The position numbers and the translations under genes are program-made. Below the pieces are notes generated by a model. The model was not told the DNA's origin, did not search any database, and worked only from the letters and a program-made list of their open reading frames with translations. 13,231 bases of DNA, from contig JAEZWE010000097.1 in assembly GCA_023420435.1 (NCBI GenBank), positions 1-13,231 of the forward strand, given 5' to 3'. How positions within the stretch are numbered: position 1 is the stretch's first letter; the number at the start of each line of letters is the position of its first letter. This document shows, one piece after another, positions 7,683 to 13,231 of this stretch. Origin of the DNA: Bacteroidota bacterium. GTDB taxonomy: Bacteria > Bacteroidota > Bacteroidia > Flavobacteriales > Weeksellaceae.

Positions 7683-7712
7683 AAAAATCTCCAGAAAAAC
7701 CGGAGATTTTTT
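7683..7712 (-). terminator. Rho-independent terminator after the DUF4349 gene
   Basis: A perfect 10-bp stem (AAAAATCTCC at 7683-7692 with GGAGATTTTT at 7702-7711) encloses a 9-base loop. Read on the minus strand, the hairpin follows the DUF4349 stop by about 33 bases and ends in a short U-run (TTTTTGT). Because the stem is symmetrical with A- and T-runs it could also work in the other direction, but no plus-strand gene approaches it. Confidence 0.8.
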
Positions 7713-7744
7713 AAAACCTAAAATAGATGAAGTTTGCCTAAAAG

Positions 7745-8659
7745 CTACGATTCAGTTTTTTCTTGCTTCACTTGCGTAATTATACTTTTTCTTTTTCTTA
7801 AAAAATAAACAATCACACTTCCGATCAAAAGAATTGGCCAAATAGAAATTAAACCAACTAGCAATTTTTGAATGAGATAAAATCCTTCTACAAATGCGTT
7901 TTTAGCGTCATAGAAAAAGTTGAATTTATATTTGTTGTCGATATTTTTGGTGTTAGTTACTGTAATTTCGGCAACGCGAACTTTTGGTTCTTTGATGTAA
8001 ATATCTACTGTTGAGTATTTTAACTGGTCAACCAATGTAACATTAGCGATTTCTTGTTGATTGTTTTGCTCGAGGTTATTTTCGGTTTTTTCTACTTTTT
8101 CACCGTTATTCTTCATTTTATCAATTACTTCACTGGTTTTCTTGAGTTTTTTAGCTTCTAATTCGGCGATTTTTGCATTAGCCGTAACATCTTCTGCAAT
8201 AATAATTCTGGAGTTCAGGAAAACTTTTTTATCGTTGATGAAAGTGAGGAATATGCCCAGTTTTTCAGTGGGAACACGAACTTGCATTTTGTTATCGGTT
8301 TGGTATTTTTTTACTAAAGTTGCTTCTGAATCGGATGTTTCAAAAGTTTCTTCGGAAACGATATTGCTTTGCAATCGACTTTCTGTAACAAATCCATTTA
8401 AATCTTTCAATTGTTTTTCAATGAAAATCGTTGCGTCATAAACATCTTTCACCTCCATGTTGATATCAGCGGTTTTTACAAATTTTTTGTCTGGAATGTT
8501 TTGCGAAGCAGCCATTGAAACTGAGTCTGAAACTGCAGCGGTATAATCTACTGAGGATTCTACAGCTATTTCAGATTTTTCATAATTGCCTTTTTTGCAT
8601 GAATAAACGGTTGAAAATACGATTGCTGAAATCAGTAATTTTTTTGGTAAATTTTTCAT
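7745..8659 (-). CDS. DUF4349 domain lipoprotein with C-terminal membrane helix
   Basis: This 304-residue product starts with a lipoprotein signal (MKNLPKKLLISAIVFSTVYSC, lipobox VYSC, Cys21). It continues with a low-complexity Ser/Ala-rich linker and then a DUF4349-type domain (PF14257), from about KFVKTADINMEVKDVYDAT (59-77) through MQVRVPTEKLGIFL and ISNR-like repeats to YSTVDIYIKEP (215-225). A Lys/Glu/Asn-rich coiled coil lies within it (about 155-205). A hydrophobic helix (about 265-287) followed by RKRK closes the protein. The domain is common in envelope proteins but has no established biochemical role. ATG at 8659 is preferred to 8689 because it gives the clean lipoprotein signal. The stop is TAG, the only non-TAA stop in the window. 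It appears to be monocistronic between two terminators. Confidence 0.85.
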   Translation of the reverse strand: MKNLPKKLLISAIVFSTVYSCKKGNYEKSEIAVESSVDYTAAVSDSVSMAASQNIPDKKFVKTADINMEVKDVYDATIFIEKQLKDLNGFVTESRLQSNIVSEETFETSDSEATLVKKYQTDNKMQVRVPTEKLGIFLTFINDKKVFLNSRIIIAEDVTANAKIAELEAKKLKKTSEVIDKMKNNGEKVEKTENNLEQNNQQEIANVTLVDQLKYSTVDIYIKEPKVRVAEITVTNTKNIDNKYKFNFFYDAKNAFVEGFYLIQKLLVGLISIWPILLIGSVIVYFLRKRKSIITQVKQEKTES

Positions 8660-8669
8660 AACGGAAATT

Positions 8670-8691
8670 TTTTGAGTTTGTTGACTCAAAA
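8670..8691. repeat. Inverted repeat in the DUF4349 leader or promoter
   Basis: TTTTGAGT (8670-8677) and ACTCAAAA (8684-8691) are perfect 8-base inverted arms around a 6-base spacer, 10 to 32 bases upstream of the DUF4349 start codon. On the minus strand the outer arm overlaps GAATTTTG, a one-mismatch -7 element. It could be an operator or a small leader hairpin. There is no T-run, so it is not a terminator. Confidence 0.5.
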
Positions 8692-8790
8692 TTCCCCCTG
8701 AATTTTTTGTAAAGTTTGTAAATGCTTTTTATACTGCTTGTAAAGTAAGTTTGCAATACAAGTTTCAGATTTACAGTATTTTGTAAAATA

Positions 8791-8818
8791 AAAAGCCCGA
8801 AATTTCTTTCGGACTTTT
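8791..8818 (-). terminator. Rho-independent terminator of lon
   Basis: Arms of 12 bases (8791-8802 and 8807-8818) surround a TTTC loop. The single non-Watson-Crick position is a G-U pair in minus-strand RNA but a C-A mismatch in plus-strand RNA, so the hairpin is built for the minus strand. It lies about 20 bases after the lon stop and is followed by the U-rich run TTTTTATTTT. Confidence 0.85.
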
Positions 8819-8838
8819 ATTATTTTTATGATGAAAAT

Positions 8839-11247
8839 TTACTTTTCCAAAGCGATTTCTATCACTTCGCTCATTCTATTGACATAGGAAACTTTCAGAT
8901 TTTTGAGATAATCTTTTTTAATTTCCTCTACATCTTTTCGGTTGGCTTCGCAAAGAATTACTTCTTTAATTCCGGCACGATTTGCAGCGAGCAATTTTTC
9001 TTTAATTCCACCAACAGGAAGCACTTTTCCACGAAGCGTAATTTCTCCGGTCATAGCAAGATGTGGTTTTACTTTTTTATTTTTAAAACTGGAGACCATG
9101 GAAGTCAGCATCGCAATTCCCGCTGAAGGACCATCTTTTGGTGTTGCACCTTCAGGAACGTGAACGTGGATGTTGTTTTTTTCGATTTCTTCTTTGGAAA
9201 TTCCCAAATCTTCGTGTTTTGCTTTAATATATTCTAAAGCGATGGTTGCAGATTCTTTCATCACATTTCCGAGATTTCCGGTCATGGTAAGATTTCCTTT
9301 ACCAGAACTTAAAATACTTTCGATAAACAAGATGTCGCCTCCAACGGAAGTCCATGCTAAACCTGTAACTACACCAGGAACTCCGGAAATTTCCGAAAGA
9401 TTTTTTGGTCTTGGAACGCCCAAAATTTCATCAATTTTTTCAATAGAAATTTTCGGATTAAATTCTTTTTCCATCGCAGTTTGCAAAGCTACCCAACGCG
9501 AAACTGCGGCAATTCTTTTTTCTAAAGTTCTAACGCCGCTTTCTGAAGTGTGTGCTTCGATGATATGTTTCAGTTCGGGATTTCCAAGTTTGAAAGATTT
9601 GGCGTCCAAACCGTTTTCTTCCTGTTGTTTTTTGATGAGGTGTCTTTTGGCGATTTCAATTTTTTCCTCTAAAGTATACCCCGCAATTTGAATGATTTCC
9701 ATCCTGTCCAAAAGCGGACTTTGAATGGAAGAAAGTGAATTTGCAGTTGCAATAAACATGACTTTGGACAAATCGTAACCGTGCTCCAAATAATTATCAT
9801 AGAAAGTAGAATTTTGTTCAGGATCTAAAACTTCAAGTAAAGCAGAACTTGGATCACCGTGCATTCCTTGTCCGATTTTATCAATTTCATCTAAAACGAC
9901 TACAGGATTTGAAGTCCCCGATTTTTTAATGGATTGTAAAATTCTTCCGGCCATAGCTCCAATGTAGGTTTTTCGGTGTCCGCGAATTTCAGATTCGTCG
10001 TGAAGTCCGCCCAAAGAAACTCTTACATATTTTCTTCCCAAAGCATCTGCAACGGATTTTCCCAAAGAAGTTTTTCCAACACCGGGAGGTCCTACCAAAC
10101 ATAGAATCGGAGATTTCATGTTGTTTTTTAATTTTAAAACCGCCATGTGTTCCAAAATTCTTTTTTTGATGTCTTCCAATCCAAAATGGGCTTTGTCTAA
10201 AACTTTTTCAGCTTTAATAATATCAAAAATATCTTTAGAATAATTTCCCCAAGGTAAATCGGTGAAAAAATCCAAATAATTTCTTTGCACATTATAATCC
10301 GGAGAATTGGGGTGTTGTCGCTGCAATCTTGCCAATTCTTTTTCGAAATGCTCTTTTACTTCCGGTGTCCAGTTTTTATTTTTTGCTTTTTCCCGAAGTT
10401 CATCTGCATCGCTTTCTGCACCGCCTCCCAATTCTTCCTGGATGGTTTTCATTTGCTGGTTCAAGAAATATTCCCGTTGTTGTTTGTCTAAATCTTTTGA
10501 AGTTTTTTGCTGAATTTGGTTGCGGAGTTCCAGTTTCCTAAAATCGTCCTGCATCAGTTCGTACAATTTTTTAGCGCGTGATAAAAGGTTTTTTTCTTCT
10601 AACAATTTTTGTTTTTCAATGGAAGAAAAATTAGCGTTTGTACAAATGAAATTAAGCAAATCTTCCTGATCTTTCATATTCTTTAATGCAAAACTCGCAG
10701 CACTGGGAATACTGGGATCCAGCTCAATAATTTTGAAAGCTAAATCTTTAATATTTTCTAAAAAAGCTTCATAAACGTCCTTATTTTTTGGAAGTGTATC
10801 CTTTAATTTAACGATTTCAGCCTTAAAATAAGGAGCTGTTTCGGTGAAATTTTTTATTTTAAACCTTTGAAAACCTCTGGTTATAGCCGTGATATTACCT
10901 TCAGGAAGTTTGATTATTTTAATAATTTTAGCTAAAGTTCCCACTTGAAAAAGATCTTGCAACGTTGGGGATTCAATAGTGGAATTATTTTGACTTAAAA
11001 TCCCAATGGTTTCGTTATTCTTTTGTGCTTCTTCCAAGAGTTTGATAGACATTTCTCTTCCCGCAGTTATAGGAATAACTATTTTTGGAAACATCACCAT
11101 ATTTCTTACGGGTAAAATGGGGAAAACTTTTTGGGAAGTATTTTCGTCAGTTTCTAAAAAATCACTTAAGTTAATTTCTTCAGCAACAATGCTAAATCCG
11201 TCGTCCAAGATTTCTCCCAAATTAATATCGTTGAAGTTGTTATTCAT
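8839..11247 (-). CDS. lon: ATP-dependent Lon protease (LonA)
   Basis: Lon is a hexameric cytoplasmic AAA+ serine protease that degrades misfolded and regulatory proteins. The 802-residue product has the full LonA layout: an N-terminal substrate-binding domain from about FPILPVRNMVMFPK (residue 42) to about 240, a helical linker, and the AAA+ module with Walker A GPPGVGKT (386-393) and Walker B VVVLDEID (449-456). The protease domain has catalytic Ser708 in DGPSAG and Lys751 in GGIKEKLLAA, 43 residues apart as in E. coli (Ser679/Lys722). The start at 11247 (MNNNFNDINLGEILDD) is preferred; an in-frame ATG at 11274 lies inside a palindrome and would add nine unlikely residues (MTFCHYFFI). It is transcribed away from the ppiD-like gene and has its own terminator, so it is probably monocistronic. 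The palindrome just upstream suggests regulation, perhaps by stress. Confidence 0.97.
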   Translation of the reverse strand: MNNNFNDINLGEILDDGFSIVAEEINLSDFLETDENTSQKVFPILPVRNMVMFPKIVIPITAGREMSIKLLEEAQKNNETIGILSQNNSTIESPTLQDLFQVGTLAKIIKIIKLPEGNITAITRGFQRFKIKNFTETAPYFKAEIVKLKDTLPKNKDVYEAFLENIKDLAFKIIELDPSIPSAASFALKNMKDQEDLLNFICTNANFSSIEKQKLLEEKNLLSRAKKLYELMQDDFRKLELRNQIQQKTSKDLDKQQREYFLNQQMKTIQEELGGGAESDADELREKAKNKNWTPEVKEHFEKELARLQRQHPNSPDYNVQRNYLDFFTDLPWGNYSKDIFDIIKAEKVLDKAHFGLEDIKKRILEHMAVLKLKNNMKSPILCLVGPPGVGKTSLGKSVADALGRKYVRVSLGGLHDESEIRGHRKTYIGAMAGRILQSIKKSGTSNPVVVLDEIDKIGQGMHGDPSSALLEVLDPEQNSTFYDNYLEHGYDLSKVMFIATANSLSSIQSPLLDRMEIIQIAGYTLEEKIEIAKRHLIKKQQEENGLDAKSFKLGNPELKHIIEAHTSESGVRTLEKRIAAVSRWVALQTAMEKEFNPKISIEKIDEILGVPRPKNLSEISGVPGVVTGLAWTSVGGDILFIESILSSGKGNLTMTGNLGNVMKESATIALEYIKAKHEDLGISKEEIEKNNIHVHVPEGATPKDGPSAGIAMLTSMVSSFKNKKVKPHLAMTGEITLRGKVLPVGGIKEKLLAANRAGIKEVILCEANRKDVEEIKKDYLKNLKVSYVNRMSEVIEIALEK

Positions 11248-11258
11248 GATAAAAAAAT

Positions 11259-11275
11259 AATGACAAAATGTCATT
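11259..11275. promoter_or_regulatory. Perfect palindrome upstream of lon (possible operator)
   Basis: AATGACA-AAA-TGTCATT is a perfect 7-3-7 inverted repeat whose near edge is 12 bases before the lon ATG. There is no T-run or gene end here, so it is not a terminator. Position and symmetry fit a repressor site or a small 5'-leader hairpin near the ribosome binding region. Confidence 0.5.
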
Positions 11276-11293
11276 CACATAAATTAATAATAC

Positions 11294-11323
11294 GTAATAA
11301 TGAGTTGTTTAGCTCATAATTAC
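11294..11323. repeat. Imperfect inverted repeat in the lon-ppiD intergenic region
   Basis: GTAATAATGAG (11294-11304) pairs with CTCATAATTAC (11313-11323), 10 of 11 positions matching, around the 8-base spacer TTGTTTAG. It lies between two divergent starts where a terminator is not expected, and no T-run follows on either strand. A protein-binding site is the simplest reading. Confidence 0.45.
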
Positions 11324-11448
11324 TTTTAAAATAGCTATTTCAAAAGAAGTTTTCCAATTCTTATGCCATGAAAATATAATCAGAAATAAGCGCCAAAATT
11401 TCCATAAATGACTCATAAAAAAAGAGTTTTTTAAAAAATTTACGTAAA

Positions 11449-11480
11449 TTTCAGTAATCTGTTAAAAATGTGTATTTTCG
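11449..11480 (+). promoter_or_regulatory. Candidate promoter of the ppiD-like gene
   Basis: TATTTTCG (11473-11480) is a near-consensus Bacteroidota -7 element (TAnnTTTG with one change) and is followed by CAG as in many flavobacterial promoters. TTTC at 11449-11452, 20 bases upstream, stands at the -33 position. The element ends 28 bases before the ATG at 11509, leaving a short AT-rich leader. Confidence 0.5.
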
Positions 11481-11508
11481 CAGACTGATAAAAATACATA
11501 ACAATAAA

Positions 11509-12933
11509 ATGGCAGTATTAGGAGAAATTAGAAAAAGACCAATTTTGTTGATGGGGATTATTGCCCTTGCACTACTTGCATTTTTGGTAAATCCAGATAG
11601 TTTGGATAAACTTTTTGGGAAAGATCCAATGGTTTTGGGAAAAGTAAATGGTGAAAAAATTACGCGTGAAGAATACATGGATCAATTATTTGTTCTTCAG
11701 CAACAAGCACAACAACAAGGACAACCAGGTACAGGTTTGGAAGAGCAAGCTTGGCAAATGATGGTGCAAAGCAAACTGATAAAGCAACAGTTTGAAAAAA
11801 TGGGTTTCGAAATGACGGACGAATATTTCTGGAATCAACTTCAGTATGATCCGATGTTTGCACAGAATCAACAAAATTTTGATGAAAAAGGAAATTTCAA
11901 GCTAAAAGAAATTAAGAGTCAGGTTGATGAAGCACAAGCTAACAATCCTGAAATGTATAATAGCTGGCTGAAAACAAGAAAATCCATTGAATACAGAATG
12001 ATGGCTAGACAGGTTTTTGCCAATATTTCTACAGGTATTACAACGAGTAAAAAAGAAGTTCAGGAAATGATGAAGCAACGTGATGAACTTGCCGATATCG
12101 ATTTTGTGAAAGTTGACTACGCTTCTTATTTAGCAAAAAATCCTGTTAAAGTAACTACCGAAGATCTTGCTAATTATATTAAACAATATCCAAATACTTA
12201 TAAATCTGAACCAAGTGTAAATCTTGGAATTGCTTACTTCCCAGCTACACCTAGTGCTGCAGATGATAAAAAAGCACAACAGGATATTAACAAACTTTTT
12301 GCACAAGGAACTGATGCCAGTGGTGGACAAGAAAATTTTCAAAATACCACCAACGACTCGATGTTTGTCATGTTGAATTCGGATATGCCTTTTAATGCAG
12401 GCTATGTAAACCTTCAACAAGTTCCGCCAAGTTTGAAAGATAAAGTTGTTGGAGCATCTGTTGGACAAACTTTTGGTCCTTATAAAGAAGGTGATATGTA
12501 TGTGGTTTCTAAACTTTTGGATAAAAAACCTTCAGATTCAACACTTTCAAGACATATTTTAATTGCATATAAAGGAAGTCCTGCAGGACAAGATGTTACC
12601 AGAACAAAAGAAGAGGCCAAAAAATTAGCAGATTCTATCGGTGCGGCCGTAAAAGCAAATCCTGCAAAATTTGAAGATTTTATTAAACTTTCCAATGATA
12701 CAGGTTCTGCACAACAAGGTGGAAGTTTAGGTTGGACTACACCTGAAACTCCATTTGTTCCGGAATTCTTAGCTTATCTTGCTAATAATCCTAAAGGTGC
12801 AACTGGTGTAGTGGAAACTCAATTTGGATATCATATTATTAATATTCAGGATAAAAAATCGGGCGCAATGACGTATAAAATTGCCAATTTGGTAAAAGAT
12901 GTACGTCCTTCTGATGCTACTACTGCGGATTAA
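11509..12933 (+). CDS. PpiD/SurA-type membrane-anchored peptidylprolyl isomerase, cut short by in-frame TAA
   Basis: The encoded part has 474 residues. It starts with MAVLGEIRKRP and one inner-membrane anchor (about 10-27, ILLMGIIALALLAFLV), then a SurA_N-like chaperone region beginning GKVNGEKITREEYMDQL. A Gln-rich and charged helical region follows, then a complete parvulin-type PPIase domain (about 347-448). Its hallmarks are SRHILIAYKG, FEDFIKLSNDTGSAQQGGSLGW, FVPEFL and VVETQFGYHIINI. The product would sit in the inner membrane facing the periplasm and assist folding of exported proteins. The GTG at 11470 is rejected as start because it overlaps the promoter. The TAA at 12931-12933 is unexpected: the same frame continues with protein-like sequence for 99 codons (see next entry). 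Relatives in flavobacteria are usually about 700 residues, from memory of the family, so this is probably a truncation or a sequence error. The gene is divergent from lon. Confidence 0.85.
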   Translation: MAVLGEIRKRPILLMGIIALALLAFLVNPDSLDKLFGKDPMVLGKVNGEKITREEYMDQLFVLQQQAQQQGQPGTGLEEQAWQMMVQSKLIKQQFEKMGFEMTDEYFWNQLQYDPMFAQNQQNFDEKGNFKLKEIKSQVDEAQANNPEMYNSWLKTRKSIEYRMMARQVFANISTGITTSKKEVQEMMKQRDELADIDFVKVDYASYLAKNPVKVTTEDLANYIKQYPNTYKSEPSVNLGIAYFPATPSAADDKKAQQDINKLFAQGTDASGGQENFQNTTNDSMFVMLNSDMPFNAGYVNLQQVPPSLKDKVVGASVGQTFGPYKEGDMYVVSKLLDKKPSDSTLSRHILIAYKGSPAGQDVTRTKEEAKKLADSIGAAVKANPAKFEDFIKLSNDTGSAQQGGSLGWTTPETPFVPEFLAYLANNPKGATGVVETQFGYHIINIQDKKSGAMTYKIANLVKDVRPSDATTAD

Positions 12934-13231
12934 GACAAAAAAGCAAAAAGATTTATTCAACAAATTCAAGGGAAAACATTCAACGATTTTGTGAATATTG
13001 CTAAAAAAGGAAATTACAACTTTCAAAATCCAAAAAGAATTCAAAGATTTGAAGGGCAAATTCAAGGTTTAGGAACGGATAAAGATTCAGAAATTATAGA
13101 ATGGGCTTTTGATAAAAAAAGAAGTAAAGGGGATACCGAATTTTTCACCGTTGATGGAACCGGAGATAGAATTGTAGTTTATTTGAACGGAAAACAAGAA
13201 AGAGGTCTTGCTGATCCGGAATCAGTAAGAG
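12934..13231 (+). pseudogene. Continuation of the ppiD-like reading frame beyond the in-frame stop (leaves window)
   Basis: Directly after the TAA, in the same frame, 99 codons are open to the window edge. They begin DKKAKRFIQQIQGKTFNDF and go on through VNIAKKGNYNFQNPKRIQRF, GQIQGLGTDKDSEIIEWAFD, GDTEFFTVDGTGDRIVVYLN and GKQERGLADPESV. This reads as the C-terminal region of a PpiD-type protein, where a second degenerate parvulin-like domain is expected (the AFDxKxGD...F.V...IVVYL pattern). The downstream part has no obvious start codon or promoter of its own, so it is best seen as the detached 3' part of the upstream gene rather than a separate gene. The frame is the same on both sides, so one base substitution, not an indel, would explain the break. 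Confidence 0.75.

Noticed and set aside
9170..9691. Plus-strand 173-codon open frame inside lon
   Set aside because: It lies fully antisense to the conserved AAA+/protease part of Lon and has a biased Ser/Phe composition typical of a shadow frame.
11248..11274. Upstream ATG that would lengthen Lon by nine residues
   Set aside because: It lies inside the palindrome at 11259-11275 and the added residues (MTFCHYFFI) do not fit a Lon N-terminus.
11470..11508. In-frame GTG start for the ppiD-like gene, 39 bases upstream
   Set aside because: It overlaps the -7 promoter element, and MAVLGEIRKRP directly before the membrane helix is the natural N-terminus.
1..13231. Search for CRISPR arrays, insertion sequences, tRNAs, rRNAs and defence or mobile systems
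   Set aside because: No regular repeat-spacer pattern, terminal inverted repeats with a transposase, cloverleaf or integrase was seen; all sizeable frames are explained by housekeeping or envelope genes.

Overview
The window looks like a piece of chromosome from a flavobacterium, most likely a Chryseobacterium-like member of the Weeksellaceae. This is an inference from AT-rich sequence, Bacteroidota-style promoter elements (TAnnTTTG and its TTCG variant), weak or absent Shine-Dalgarno sequences, near-exclusive TAA stops and the character of the proteins. It reads as core chromosome: I see no insertion sequence, phage gene, CRISPR array, tRNA or rRNA. No gene-free stretch exceeds 300 bases; the largest gap is 261 bases between lon and the ppiD-like gene.

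Left and centre (1-7604, all minus strand): eight genes are packed with gaps of 45 bases or less and no visible terminator. In transcription order they are pgi (glucose-6-phosphate isomerase), a SAM-dependent methyltransferase, folD, queE, a polyprenyl-phosphate sugar-1-phosphate transferase, an MlaE-type permease, an MlaF-type ATPase, and an outer-membrane beta-barrel protein whose 3' end leaves the window. Two junctions (folD/queE and mlaF/barrel gene) have the identical 8-base overlap ATGACTAA, and mlaE/mlaF overlap as TAATG. The group mixes sugar, one-carbon and queuosine metabolism with envelope building and lipid transport. A promoter lies just upstream of pgi, and a second possible one lies at mlaE.

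Middle (7683-8690, minus): a DUF4349 lipoprotein gene ends in a clear hairpin terminator that separates it from the pgi group. Its upstream region carries an inverted repeat and four TTGTAAA copies.

Right (8791-13231): lon (ATP-dependent protease, minus) ends in its own terminator and is divergent from a gene for a membrane-anchored PpiD/SurA-type periplasmic prolyl isomerase (plus). The shared 261-base region holds three palindromes with ATGA/TCAT half-sites. Both proteins act in protein quality control, one in the cytoplasm and one at the periplasmic face of the inner membrane.

The most notable observation is that the ppiD-like gene is interrupted by an in-frame TAA at 12931-12933. The same frame stays open, with protein-like sequence, for 99 more codons to the window edge. 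This suggests a nonsense mutation, a sequencing error, or a genuinely shortened form. I found no clearly new multi-gene defence or mobile system. The best candidates for something undescribed are the MlaE-MlaF-barrel unit and the palindromes between lon and ppiD.
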